Below are positions 10,721 to 22,838 of a DNA stretch of 42,290 bases, in pieces. The notes beneath the pieces were generated by a model, which did no database searches, was not told the DNA's origin, and saw nothing but the letters and a program-made list of their open reading frames with translations. This DNA is from Paraphysoderma sedebokerense. Its lineage: Eukaryota > Blastocladiomycota > Physodermatomycetes > Physodermatales > Physodermataceae. The stretch spans positions 1 through 42,290 of the forward strand of contig JAHLJZ010000135.1 in NCBI GenBank assembly GCA_025602915.1. Reading direction: 5' to 3'. The translations under genes and the position numbers were made by a program. Numbering within the stretch: position 1 is the stretch's first letter; the number at the start of each line of letters is the position of its first letter.

Positions 10721-11311
10721 ATAATCATTCCTTCACCACAATTTTGCTTCTGATTCTTTACAGTTGCAACAATCATTTTGATGCTTATGTTAACCAAATC
10801 AAAACCAATATGATGTAATTAAAAATTGCTTCGAATGTTTTACATTTGTTCGGTTTTTTCTTGGTCGTGTCCTTTTTGTCTTGTGTTTTTGTTTTATTTA
10901 TTCGTTCGTGTTATGGATGTGTCATCGCCGTAATAGGGCCCTGAAGTTTGATTTACTTCGATTCCGTTTATCAGTAACAGTTATTCAGTGATTCGAATCT
11001 CAATTTCTCTATTCAAAATCAGTTATATTCGTATCGTTGTGAGTCGTTGTGTGGCTATATGACGTGTCTAGAGTTTCAATAGTGAATTGTCAATTGACAG
11101 TTGAAAGGCGGAACTAAGACTGTGGTATTGGCATATGAAAACATACCAGTTGTTTGTATTTATTGGTTATATAAACAGGTTATGCAGAGTTAAAATACGA
11201 AGAATATATCTCATTGCTATGCTTTCAAACTTTATTCGACTGCATTTGTATTCAGAGCCGAATGACTACACCCAAGCATTTCTAGCTCTTATGACAATCT
11301 AACGGATTTCA
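10721..11311. other. Convergent 3' intergenic region
   Basis: AT-rich sequence between the stop codons of the calponin and WDR70 genes, with T-rich tracts. It most likely holds both 3' UTRs and polyadenylation signals. No open frame, RNA gene or repeat was recognised. Confidence 0.5.
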
Positions 11312-13850
11312 CTAGTCTAATATTTTCCTTTTCTTTTCCATTCCACTGCCTTCCTCTTCTTCTTCCTCCTCTTCATCACTCACTTTTTCTGCTAAGACAG
11401 CCTTAGGCTGTGTCTTCTTGTAAGCTGGTGCAATCCAATACGGATCTTCTGCAGCTGCCTGAGCGTGACGCAGAATGGCTTCGCGAGGATCCTCCTCTCG
11501 TGAAGTATCTTTTATAATGGACTTCATCATAATCTGAAGTTCATTCGTTCCAATCTGACCGCCACGACCGGGACCAGTGATTGGTCGTTCTGCAAAAAAG
11601 GTGGCGTCAGTAAGTATGGTATATCATTTACAAATACTCGAAAGATATATCCAACAACTGATAAACCAATAATGTCAGCTGACATTTCGAAAGCGAAGAG
11701 CGACAAACCTGGCATCCGACTGGCGACAGGATCTTTTCTTAGTTTATCTCGTTTCCTCTTCGTCATCTTGTTGCTAGCACCGCTCAATGTAGCAGTCTCT
11801 TTGAACATAGGTAAAGCGTGTGGAGTGATAATTGTACCGACTTTCCCTTCCGTATCGTCCATTTCATCAATATGTCGAACCTTTCGACCCTTAGAGACGC
11901 ATAATTTTGCTCCTCGAACTGAGACATGGGGGTCGTAGAATACGTGGACATGACCTGCGCCGGTGCCGACCAAAATCTGTCGTCGGAAGTAAAGGGAATA
12001 AAATGCCCATTTTAGAAAGAGTTTATGTAGTGTAACTTGTGAGAGGCAAGATAGAGTCAACAGCGCACCTGATTGATCTTTGAATGCCATAGGACCTTGA
12101 CGGCACTACTGTTTCCAATTCCAATACTTGATTTTACTTCCATGGTATTTCGATCAAGCAACACTAATCTTCCCTCTCCTTCATTTTTCTTGACCGATGT
12201 TCCTGCAATAACAATTTTTTCGTCCGGTGATAAGGCAACATTGGACTGAGGGAACAACGTGGGAAGTTGAGACGCAGTCGAAAGTGCTTTGGTGAATTTG
12301 CGGATGTCGAAAACTGGAAGGCAATATCAGAAAGTTGAAATGGAGAATAATGAATTCTGAAAGCAAGAGAGCAATAATACCTTTCACTGTGTCATCACCA
12401 CCGCGAGAAATAATGCTGTAACAATTTTTACTCATTATCAGACTGGATGTTTCGCTCCCACTCATATGAGCATTTTCTAAGTCCTACGAAAATTGCATAG
12501 ATCCGGATTAATTCATTGATCCTTGATGCTTAGATGCTAGAGACATTAATACCATTGAAGCTTTATTGTACGGCCCGTTCGAATTCCAGATTCGAATGGA
12601 ACCATCCTGGGCTGCACCGACTATCATTTTCCCGTCAGGTGAATAAGTGACAGCAGTGACTGGCGTTCGAGCTTGGGCTCCACGAGCCCCCGATCCCGCT
12701 TTGTAAACTATGACTTGAGTCTGTCTCCGTTTATTGTGAACATCCCATATCCTGTATTGAAAGTTAGACTACGAGCGAAGCTGGAAAATATCAGCTGGTA
12801 AGAGTTCAGTACCGAATTGTGCTGTCAGCGGCAGCGGATACGAATGTTTGTTTGTTAAAGGGATGCCAACGAAGCTGACTGACAGCGCCGACATGACCAC
12901 TAGATGAAAGAGCATTAAGGCGAAAATCACACTACTGTCGCAATGAAAGAACTTCAACAAACGCTGTATTCCTCGGATCTCTGATGTAAGGGTCACCTTT
13001 CATGTATTCTTCTCTAAAATCATAGGGATTTGTCAAAATCAAAAACACCGAGTTGGTTGAAGTAATGATACCCTACATCTGAGCGCCATCGCGATCGAAT
13101 AATCGAGGTTGCATTGAATGTGTCGCTAAAAGAAACTGATCTCCACTGGTACTCCACTGCAAATCCAGTATCTAAGAAAGCATTTGAGTACAGAAGTACA
13201 TGAATCAGAAGCGTATATCAATACGAACCTGATGCCCAGAAACCGGCTCGACACTGCGAAAGGGTCTCAATGAAGAATCCATTCCAGTGAAGTCCCAGAA
13301 TTTGACAGTGTAATCGTAGCTCCCAGATATTATTCTTGTACCAGACGGATCCAAATCTAATGCAGATACCGTACGAGTATGACTTTGCAATCTTATTTCA
13401 TGAGTGGTAGGGAGAATGTCGGATTCTGTTTCGTCTTCATATTCTTCTGATTCTGCGTCACTATCGTCCTGGGCTTGGGGTGGAGGCGGCCCGATTTCCT
13501 GTGAGCATTTTGTAAGTTAATCTATGTCTAACTAGACAACCATCGGTTGAGAATCAGCATACATGATCTTCATCATTATCAGAATCATGCGATTTTGTTG
13601 CTTTGGCCATTCCATCATGGATATTGTCTTTTTTATTTGAACTCGTACTTCCTTTCGTCTCGTCAGAGTCAACTCGCTTCGTCTTGTCAAACTTCGATTG
13701 AGTGTCCGCTGATTTTTGCTGCTTTCCAAAGGATGTCGGCAACATCATAGCTTTCAATCTCTCCCATTCATCTTGTCCTTGATTTGATGACGATGCTGCA
13801 CTTTTCTTCTTGTTGGATGCAGAGGGTTTACCGAAAGTATTCGGAAACAT
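11312..13850 (-). CDS. WDR70: WD40-repeat protein WDR70
   Basis: A multi-exon gene for a nuclear WD40 protein of the WDR70 (gastrulation-defective 1) family, linked in other organisms to chromatin at DNA breaks and histone H2B ubiquitylation. It starts MFPNTFGKPSASNKKK at ATG 13850. The N-terminus is charged and low-complexity, with an acidic stretch (DSDAESEEYEDETESD). WD repeats follow: HTRTVSALDLDPSGTRIISG with YDYTVKFWDF, then GHVGAVSQLRWHPFNKQTF, then VTYSPDGKMIVGAAQDGS. Downstream come the family-specific ILVGTGAGHVHVFYDP and the C-terminal block DPREAILRHAQAAAEDPYW followed by KTQPK. It ends in a glutamate run and KKRKILD. The conserved tail makes this firm. Its promoter faces AVEN across 335 bp. 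Confidence 0.93.
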
Positions 13851-14185
13851 GTTGATCGATGTGATTTAAATGGCGCTATCGAGCAAAATATCGCTATTGA
13901 AAAGTGGATTAAATTTCGAAAGACTATTTCCTAGTCTGTTCAAGTAAGAGATAAGGAAATATAATCCAGATATTCGAGAGAGGACGAGCGCCAAACGCAG
14001 GTGGCTGAATGGAATTTAAACCAAAATTTGCACCTCTAGGAAACTGAGAATTATTACCGAAGAACATCAGTTTTCCATTCTTTCCACATATACAAGGAAT
14101 CAGTCTATATTCTCTCCTTTCTTTATATTCATTCAAGTAGGCCACAAAAGATACCGCCAATAAAGTTCCATTTGCTCGCCATTCG
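13851..14185. promoter_or_regulatory. Shared divergent promoter, WDR70 / AVEN
   Basis: 335 bp between the two divergent start codons, so it must carry both promoters and 5' UTRs. I see no convincing TATA box or long palindrome. The role is inferred from gene layout. Confidence 0.4.
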
Positions 14186-15623
14186 ATGCGCCCGGATCAG
14201 TACAAACAGAAGCAGTCTCGAAGATACAAGGCAAAACATGGAATACGCACTGTACCGAAGCAGGATAACCGAGGAAGGCCATTGAATGAATCAGACGAAA
14301 TAAGATCAAACGAATCGAAGGAATCAGTATTGCCAAATGACGATGATGATTGTATGTAAGGGAGATTGAGCATTGCTGATTTACAGTATTTCTTAACCTC
14401 CAGATTTACAGTTAAGCCGAGAAAGTCTTACAGAAGACGTCAAATTGGTAGTAATGCATTCAGATATAATGAACTTGAAGGTAGGATTAATTGACTATCT
14501 TCTGCATGTTGATAACAAACTTATTCTCTATGAATCAGCTACTTCTGATCAGGAAGAGGATGAATCACACGCTGAGAGGGCAACTAAGGAATTGCTGGAA
14601 ACGATTAAAAATGCTGGTAGGGAGATTAGCTTCTTCGGTGCTCTTATGTGAAAGCTAATCCTTGAGCACTCTGTTCAAACTTTTCGCGACATCAAGACTT
14701 CACCTCCTCGGCAGATTCTTATTTTCAATTTCGAGATGAAAAGGATTGGTCAAATATAGTGGATGGTGAATCAACCCATGAAGTATGCAGTTTTTTGTCA
14801 GTTCTGTCTTCATAGTAAGAATGCTGACGTTGTGCTTTTTACTTAGCTGATTTCAATTGACTTCTCTCGGCTAGAGGATCTACTATCCAAAATCCCTTTG
14901 TATGAGCGTCTAGATGTGTCAAAGGATGAATTAACAGAAGTTAGTTTGGCGTTTCAAGATATTGAGATCTTAGTCACGTATTGATTGGTATTTCAATTGC
15001 GCTAGGACTTGCTGGATCCGTCCATACAGACAGTTGAAGTAACAAGGTGCAATCTTGTACCCAAACAAGTGAAGCAGAGTGATGATGTCGTCTCAAAGCT
15101 ACGCTGTACGTCAAGTCCCTTGTTATTTTCTCTTTCGCATTCTCACTCCACATTACTAGCGCCTGCAATGCCATCGACATCCTTGACTTCCAACCGTATC
15201 TCTGGTGCTTCAGCTAAGCCTACTCCCAAGATTACAAAATCTGACAAATCCGCGCCAATTACGACCTCGGCGGATTTTAATAGTCGAGAGTTAACTCCAA
15301 GAGAAATCAATCCACGTTCAAGTCAAAGTAAAGACGATTCGACACCAAAACAGCCGACGTCAAGTAATACCCTTGCTGGGAATCCTCCACCTCGAATAAA
15401 TTCCTCCGGAAATGCAGAAGTTTCAGAGGAAGATGACTTGGATTTTTTGTTGTCGCTAGATAGCTCTAAAACGACCACTCTTAACGCAAAATCCGTGCTA
15501 AATAAGCCCCCTAATTCTAATGTCAGTAGCAAATCCTCCAGATCTGAAAATGTCAGTCAAAAGGATGCGGTTAACAAAGAAACAGAAGATATCAACGATT
15601 GGTTGGATGATTTGTTAGGCTAG
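14186..15623 (+). CDS. AVEN: AVEN-like cell-death regulator homologue
   Basis: Spliced by eye from ATG 14186. Exon 1 is basic (MRPDQYKQKQSRRYKAKHG), then PRKSYRRRQIGSNAFRYNE, which matches the basic block before the folded part of Aven. The next exons give ADSYFQFRDEKDW and IDFSRLEDLLSKIPLYERLD, the family core. After a Ser/Pro-rich linker come the two C-terminal acidic motifs, EEDDLDFLLSLD and EDINDWLDDLLG-stop. In animals Aven binds Bcl-xL, restrains caspase activation, activates ATM and can bind RNA through RGG motifs; this copy has no RGG region. A 60-nt in-frame stretch near 15110-15170 has GTACGT..CTAG borders and may be an intron. Its fungal function is unknown. The 3' end converges with the next gene. 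Confidence 0.8.
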
Positions 15624-15874
15624 TTCAGTTAATGACCAGTTCATTCCTCACCTGTACATAATCTCAATCCGAGTAGATTTGTTATTAATCAGCGGTCACA
15701 TAGTAAACCGAATGGCGACGGAAGATATGCTATCTTATAAGGTAATAACTCATTTATGCATATCATTTAAGTACAAAACTGCTAAAATTTCCACACAATA
15801 CATCCCGCGCCTATAAAATTGTTGTCACAAGTATTGACAGCTAGCCAAAAAGTACAACTATAATAATCGCCAGA

Positions 15875-17600
15875 TCACTTGGCAGATGAATTGCTTGAGC
15901 CATTCATGAGCAACTTTTCGAACCTTTCAAACAGAGATTTGTGTTTCGTTCCTAACAAAATATTGAGATTCTCAATTGTTTTCTGTCGGGTCTGTTCTCG
16001 GTTGTTATAAGCTTTGACATTCCATAAAAGTATCGTAAACTATAAATTGATTATGTTGTTTGTTGAATTTCGCAATCACGACTAAACTTTAGTGAAATGG
16101 GCTGCAGAGAGATAAAACATGGAACAACTGACCTCGTCATATGACAACGTCTGCCTCGCGATTCTGAAGAATTCTCTACCATCTACCGCCTGCGGTGATG
16201 ATGGATTACTTGCAGAACTCTGAGGTCTTCGAGGATTTGCGGACTCTTGAGTTTCTGCTTGTGGAGAGTTTGTTTCTGATCGGTTACCATTGGGATAGGT
16301 AGTGCCGTTCGTCGGACTTCGCCCTCCTTGGTTATTCAAATGCTGACGGCGGTGAGAGGTTGATATAGAATCAAATCCCAATATTTGCTTGCTCGGAGTT
16401 GGAAGCTTTTGGGGTGGAAATCGTGTGGTGGCGAGAAATGTGGGTGATGCCGATGTCCGAGCAGGGGTCGATGTCGATGAATTTAGATTTGCGCTACTGT
16501 ACTGTCGATTTGAAGATGGCTGAAATGTGCTGGTAGTGCTACAAATTTTACCAATATTATGCGAATCAAGGTTAAATAAATAGTAAAGCAAAATGTAGGA
16601 CCAGGGAACAGATACCTAATATCGTTGAGAAACGACGAATTGTTACCAAACCGATGTTGGTCAAGATCTGGTTCATACATAGTTAGTTAGTTTTCTCAAT
16701 GATAGATACCTAAAGATGAGTGCGTACATGATTGATCAGACTGCGGGGAAGACAGCCGAACCCCCTGTTGACAACAGTTGTTAACACAAATTAATCGTAG
16801 CCATCAATAAAAAAGTATCGCACGGTACCTTTTCAAACTCACTTCCGATGCTGATATTTCGTTGCTATTGAGCAGGGCAGATTCGATAAACGGATTGTTA
16901 ACATCAAGTTCATGGTAACTCAAAAGCCAGATACCTCCAGGAAAGAGACTACCAACACTTACATCAGACATCCTTTCACGACCCAAAGCCCCCCTTAAAC
17001 TAGACAAATCATCATCGGCAATGCTTTCCAAAATTTGCTGCTTAAATGAAGTAAGTTTTGAAACCGATTTTGACATGTCCGAAATTCGATTATCTGCTTT
17101 AAGAAGTTGATTTTCCAGCTGAGCGATCCGTAATTGAAGTTCTGTTGACAATACAGTCAATTGGTTACTCGAGGTGTGCTGGAGGCTATCATTGGCATTG
17201 AAATGAATAACTTTAATAGTCAAGATTACCAACCTTTAATTTCTGAATCTTTGGCGGCGCACTCTCCCCGCAAAGTGATGATTTCCGAGTCTTTCACATT
17301 GATCTATTGACAGAATAATCACAACGCAAGCGTGGTCAAAATTAGTATCCCATCATTATACAAATATGAAAATATCGAAGGAAAAAAGCAATATTTGATA
17401 ACAGCGATGATGAATTATGACGGTCGCGACAAAGTCATGGTACAAATGCCCCCGCGAGATATCAATCGGCAGTGAATCGGAAATCATCTCCAACATTTCC
17501 ATTTAATCCCACAGTACATCTCTATACGGCATACCTTTCTCGAGAATGCATCACGAAGCGCTCGTATGGCGTTTTCTATATCCGGATCGTTTGTCGTCAT
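15875..17600 (-). CDS. At4g15545-like coiled-coil protein
   Basis: A homologue of the plant At4g15545-like family, conserved in scattered eukaryotes and without known biochemical function. The likely start is ATG 17600 (MTTNDPDIENAIRALRDAFS). A coiled coil follows (VKDSEIITLRGECAAKDSEI, then LQLRIAQLENQLLKADNRIS) with the family motif SKLTSFKQQILESIADDD. The middle is Ser/Thr/Pro/Asn-rich and disordered. The C-terminal helical domain is typical: GREFFRIARQTLSYDE, then LLWNVKAYNNREQTRQKT, ILLGTKHKSLFERFEKLL, ending NGSSNSSAK. Exons between about 17230 and 17520 are uncertain. It is head-to-head with the CBS gene (215 bp) and converges with AVEN. Confidence 0.75.
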
Positions 17601-17814
17601 TGCCGTTTTATTCTGATAAAGCTGTCCAATTCCTTGCGGGATGAACCAAAACGGAATTGGTTTTGGTGAGCTGTTACCAAGTGGAATAAGTCACGTGGAT
17701 AAATTAACAAAGGCGTTCTGGTGGTTCCCGTACCAAACTAAACTTCATTCCCTCGTCCCTCATCTGTAACAATCTCCACCCCACCTATCCATTACACATC
17801 TACTAACCAACAAT
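17601..17814. promoter_or_regulatory. Shared divergent promoter, CBS / At4g15545-like
   Basis: A 214-bp gap between divergent start codons. A C/A-rich tract (about 17770-17812) directly precedes the CBS ATG at 17815, with the context CAATATGCC. No specific operator was recognised. Confidence 0.4.
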
Positions 17815-19715
17815 ATGCCTGTCATTCCCGAACCTAAAATTTGCTCGACTATTCTCGACCACATTGGCAACACCCCGCTGGTGAGACTTAACAAAATTCC
17901 CAAGTCTTTGGGCTTAGAGTGTGAAATCTGTACGTTAAAACGGCATCCTCATTTACAGTCGCACAGATTGACTTACCGTATATAATACTTAGTGGTCAAA
18001 TGTGAGTTTTTCAATGCTGGAGGTTCTGTCAAAGACCGAATTGCGAAACGAATGGTCGAAGAAGCTGAGAAATCCGGAGTACTTAAGCCTGGCTACACTA
18101 TTATTGAACCGACATCTGGCAATACTGGAATCGGTTTAGCATTGGCTGCCGCTGTTAAAGGCTACAGATGTATTATCACCTTGCCCGAGAAGATGTCTCA
18201 AGAAAAGGTATTATAAATTATGAGGATATTCGCTTATTTTGGATAGTCTTTAACATTGCTGAACTGATATCATTGACATGTCCAACTTTTGATCAATTCT
18301 GTAGGTTGATGTGCTTAAAGCTCTTGGAGCCGAGATTATCCGAACGCCAACCGAAGCCGCCTGGGACTCTCCGGAATCTCATATTGGAGTCGCTAAACGC
18401 TTGAATCAAGAGATCCCTAATTCTGTCATTTTGGATCAATATGCTAATGTTAATAATCCGATGGCACACTACGAGTTCACTGCTGACGAAATTTTGAATG
18501 CTACGGATGGTAAAATTGATATGTTCGTCGCTGGGGCTGGTACAGGTGGTACTTTGTCAGGAACAGCCAAAAAATTGAAGGAAAAAGTCCCTAATATCAA
18601 GGTAATTTTTATCAGTATATCGGGAGGTACTGGTCGAAAAATTAACCTAGATATACTACGTAGATTATTGGTGTCGACCCTCATGGTTCCATTCTGGCCC
18701 AACCGCAAGAGTTGAATACCCAACATGGGTCATACAAAGTTGAAGGTATTGGATACGATTTTATTCCGCAAGTTTTGGACAGGAACTTAGTCGACGGATG
18801 GATTAAGACGTCTGACAAAGAAAGCTTCTTGATGTCGAGACGATTAATCAGGGAAGAAGGACTTCTATGTGGTACGAATCATTCTTTTATTATTCACTTT
18901 CTTACATGTTCGACGCAACTAAATTAACTTCGGGATATAGGTGGATCATGCGGTTCAGCTATGGTCGGCGCGATTCAAGCTGCTAAAAGCTTGAAGAAAG
19001 GACAACGATGTGTCGTAATACTCCCCGATTCTGTGAGAAATTATATGACCAAATTTTTGAAGTAAGTTTTTGCGGCCAGCTTATTTTTGTTGATCTCGTT
19101 TCTAAACTCTCTTTTTCTCTTCTTAGTGATGACTGGATGAAAGCCAACGGATTCACTGATTCAAAAACTGAAGCGGAAGAGCAACACAAAATTGAAAGAT
19201 TCAGTGGCGCAAAGATCAAGGATTTGAAACTTCCTACTGCTGTCACGATTGATAAAACTGTACGCTAATTAACTTGCCCTTCGCTATAATTCGCATAACC
19301 TCATGCTGATTGACTTTTCCATTCGTTCAACTAGGCAACCAACCGTGAAGCTGTTACTCTCATGCAAAAGAATGGTTTTGATCAACTTCCCGTCGTCTCG
19401 TCCGATAATCGAGTTGTCGGTCTCGTGACTCTCGGAAATCTTCTTGCACGAGTGTCTGCCGGTCGCTCCACCCTTGATTCACCCGTAACGAAAGTGATGT
19501 TTAAATTTAACACTCAAGCTACTAACTATCAAGAAATTACCAACGAGACTCCTTTAGAAAGTTTAAATAAATTCTTCGAAAAGAATAGTGCTGGTGTTGT
19601 AACTGAACGAGTGAAGGTTGTCGAGAATGGCAAAGAAGTCGAAGTTATGAAGGTTGCGAGTGTAGTAACTAAAATTGACTTGATGGCTTGGTTAGTACAT
19701 AACTCTAAGATTTAG
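17815..19715 (+). CDS. CYS4: Cystathionine beta-synthase
   Basis: A PLP enzyme that condenses serine and homocysteine to cystathionine, the first step of reverse transsulfuration. It starts [20 protein letters not shown]. Catalytic-core motifs follow: [27 protein letters not shown] with the Schiff-base lysine in [46 protein letters not shown], and a GGSCGSA phosphate/PLP loop after an intron. The C-terminal CBS pair is present ([33 protein letters not shown], ending [15 protein letters not shown]). The N-terminus is short and lacks the CxxH haem-binding segment of animal enzymes, as in yeast Cys4. About 500 residues in seven or so exons; the intron before GIIGVDPHG-type sequence follows NIK. 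Assignment is firm. Confidence 0.95.
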
Positions 19716-20154
19716 ATTATCAATGTAATGTATGTACATATTAGGGTGCGTCATTATGGATTAATGTGTGGTTGAAGCTGAACGAATTTCTTCCTGTCGG
19801 GTAAACTACTTTAAACTTAAAGTTATTCGACTCTTGTGTCTCTAAATAAATAGTATATTAAACAGAATTTGTGTGTTCTATTCCAGTGCAGAGTAATTGT
19901 TAATTCTGCCTTTATGACTAAGCGGTCGCCATGACTATCTTGGAGGAAGGTGAACTCCATTGCTTGCTCGAGAACTAACCGCGAAGGTACTCAGAATCTT
20001 GCGACGTGACGAAGTAGATTTATCAAAAGAATAGAGCACGCAACTGGGAGTATTGCAAGTCGGCCCATTCTGAATTCCGCCGTTTTTATATACTCCATCC
20101 GCTCTTCCACTTCAACCATTTTATCATCTCCAACAGTTCCTTACGTTCGTCAAA
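19716..20154. other. Intergenic, CBS to LIM gene
   Basis: This holds the CBS 3' UTR and the promoter of the LIM-domain gene. A TATATA-like element (TTTTATATACTCC, near 20085-20097) lies about 65 bp upstream of the LIM ATG, followed by a pyrimidine/CAAC-rich leader. No other feature was recognised. Confidence 0.35.
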
Positions 20155-21276
20155 ATGCAAAGAAGCTGCCCAGTCTGTACTAAAACTGTTTACAATACTG
20201 AAAAGATTGAAGTAAAAGACAACTGGTAATATACTCATTTTTCCCTCTTTATGATAACTCAGTTTTGGTTATGCAAGTCAGTAGTATTATGGCGTTAATA
20301 ATAAGAGCCGCATGCATATGCTTAACTGTGTCTCTGATATGTAACGCGACTATTCAATGATGATGTTGACGGGAGACTCCGACTTTGGAGTGTAACAGTG
20401 TTGCCGACAGAGTAGACAGATTTGCACTGCTGTGACATAGCAGTTCCAGGCTTCCAGCAGAGTTGTGAATTATTTCACAATTTGGTTGAGAAATGTCGCT
20501 AACCTTAAATTCTGTTTACTTTTTATTTTTTGGCGCACTCGGGCTTCAACTTGTATCATCATGAATTACTGATAAACTGCTGCACGTCTGAATTGTAACA
20601 ATCACAACGCTCCGCCCGCCGCCATTTCGTCCACGTTTATCTGTTCATAATATTAGGTATCACAAAGGATGCTTTAAATGTAATTATCGTTCGTCATGCA
20701 ATTCTTTTACTTTTGAGCACCCAGCTTTGTCAGTGGTTTTCAAACAAAAAATGAATATATCGTGTGCAATATTGACAACTTTGAATTTTTCTTAAATCCA
20801 ACCTGCTATTTTTACTGTGTTGTACATTAGGCTCTAGCTGTGCTTTCACGCTCAACCTTAAGACCTTCAAATTCGATAATGGTCAACTTTTCTGTGCTCA
20901 GCATGTTCCTAAACCAAAAGCCACAGTAATTGTCGATGATGTTGGTATTGCCAGAGTTCAAAGTAAGCTTTGATCAGATTTATTCTAAACCTCACCTCCG
21001 AAAGTACTGAATATGAATTTGCCATGCTTGAACAGACGGACCAAAACGTGCCTCGGAAGGTCTTCACAAAGTTACCTTGTCCACTTTGGGCTCAAAATCC
21101 GTTGGTGCCGATAGTATGAGAATTCAAAGTGGTTTAAGTGAGTTATCTTTAATTTCATTTGGGCGAAATTCAACTCAATCTCACGATCAAAAATAGATGC
21201 TCCCAAGAAACCAAGTGAAAATCTTGGAACTGCAACTAAAGGTGCTGATGCTCGTCAAGTCGGCAGCGCCGAATAA
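20155..21276 (+). CDS. Single LIM-domain protein
   Basis: About 135 residues in five exons. The whole N-terminal half is one LIM zinc-finger domain: CPVCTKTVYNTEKIEV, then DNWYHKGCFKC, then SSCAFTLNLKTF and FCAQHVP, giving the full set of eight Cys/His zinc ligands. The Trp codon is split by the first intron and the last Cys of the first HxxCxxC part by the second. The rest is basic and unstructured (LHKVTLSTLGSKSVGADS, ending KGADARQVGSAE). LIM proteins of this size (LimE, CRP/LASP-like) usually act on actin bundles or adhesion. Introns 1 and 2 are both long for this locus. The 3' end converges with the sphingolipid-synthase-like gene. Function beyond LIM is not evident. Confidence 0.85.
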
Positions 21277-21528
21277 ATTCTTTGTTAAGAGATATATCCT
21301 GTGATCACGTAGTCATGAGCTACGTTTTTCAATTATCAATTTTATATCGGTTTTATTGTATCGTTCATTTACGAATTATGAATAAAGCTGGGGCTATTTT
21401 GACTAGCTCACCCTAATTAACTTAATACGCGAGCAATATAGAACTATTTACAAGTACTAGTTACTTCAACTAGTTCAACTACAGATATTCCAACGCAATA
21501 CCACAATTACTTTAGTTAAATGTAATTT

Positions 21529-22764
21529 TTAGACCAACTCTTCATGGTCAGATGTCATAGAAACTTGACTATAACTGATATCCGAATTTCTCTTTGTCAT
21601 GGCGTCCATCATTTCAAAGTGTACCGTTCCTTTCGAAAATCGAAGATCAAGACCATCGCACCAGGCCACAAGTCTTATAAACAGGAAGACAGGGAAATAT
21701 TAATAACCAGCATTTCATTAACACCAGTTAAAAACAAGCTTACCTAACAAACCACCGACCAAGTGGGTTAGCTATCACTGAGACCTTCCTCACATGGAGT
21801 CGATCTTTTTCAAAGCGGTCCTTCGAACCAACAGTGAACAATTCTTCATTTCTGAGCGTTCCATACTGCATGTACTTTGTAGTCGCATATCCCACGATCG
21901 AAAAATAAATAGCGTATGAACTGTAGGTAATCAGAACACCGAGGATTACGTCCACTGTGTAGTGCAACCTTGACACTAAAATAAAGTAGATGCCGACGAA
22001 TGTGTGTAGGTAGAGATACACCAACAGAGGTTTGCTTGAGATATACAATTGCCATGTTAAGAGGCAAGACACTAAAACAGCGGTGTGGCCCGAAAAAATC
22101 ATGTCCGTGCAATTTTTGTACCGACCAGAAAGAATACTCATGACCAAGGAGAAGGTTCCGCCCACTTTTTCGGCCTGAATAACTCTACAGGCTAAACCTA
22201 TTGGGCTGATAGTTATTGGAGTGAATTAGTAGGAGGACCAAATAGTTAGCATAAACCGGGGCCGGCGTCAGTCAAGAGTTGAAAACTAATTTACCTTGGA
22301 ATGGTGGTCACAGAGATTAAAATTCCCCGAACAAAATATAGAAATCCCATTAACCAAAAGAAACGCCTCCAAATAATCAAATTTTCTGGGCTTTTTACAA
22401 AAATTCCGAATACTAGTAGGGTCACTACCGGAAATGGATACACCATTAAATCGGCCAGCCAGACCAATTTTGTTGACTCCGGCTCAACAACGTCTAATAC
22501 GGCATCTTGCAACGGAGGTGCGGATTTCCACCTCTGGTCTGATACAATCTGACAAAAAACCATCGCAACCGAAGTTGCGCATAGAAAGAGTACCGAAAAA
22601 ATGGTTCGTAACAGTTCATCTGAAATACAGAGGCGCCATTTTCGATTTCGAGATTCATCTAAGATCTGCAACGACTTGGTGCCGTGATGGTATGGTGTCA
22701 GATAATTCGATATTCGTAAGAATAGCAGCAGCGACTGATGTTTCGCTTTCGCAATTTGTTCCAT
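21529..22764 (-). CDS. Sphingomyelin-synthase-like (SMS/PAP2_C) membrane enzyme
   Basis: A polytopic membrane protein of the sphingomyelin synthase/ceramide phosphoethanolamine synthase family, which moves a phospho-headgroup from a phospholipid to ceramide in Golgi, ER or plasma membrane. From ATG 22764 (MEQIAKAKHQSLLLFL) there are about six hydrophobic segments. The catalytic motifs are clear: NCTDMIFSGHTAVLVSCLL (D3, with the first His) and SRLHYTVDVILGVLITY (D4, with the second His and Asp). A further exon after RWFVR carries a soluble tail ending MTSDHEELV at 21529; its GTAAGC donor and ATAAG acceptor keep the frame. Most fungi use IPC synthase (AUR1) instead, so the headgroup used here is not certain. 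Converges with the LIM gene. Confidence 0.85.
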
Positions 22765-22826
22765 GTTTCTAAACAGAACTGTTCTGTGGGGCTGGAGGGA
22801 TTCACGAACTCTTAATATAACGAGAT

Positions 22827-22838
22827 AGTGACGTCACT
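22827..22838. promoter_or_regulatory. Perfect CRE palindrome AGTGACGTCACT
   Basis: A 12-bp perfect palindrome containing the full CRE/ATF site TGACGTCA, 63 bp upstream of the sphingomyelin-synthase-like start codon. Full CREs are bound by bZIP dimers of the ATF/CREB class. The position suits a promoter element, but binding is inferred. Confidence 0.45.

Noticed and set aside
11672-11938. An 88-codon + strand frame
   Set aside because: Antisense to the conserved WDR70 segment with ILVGTGAGHVHVFYDP.
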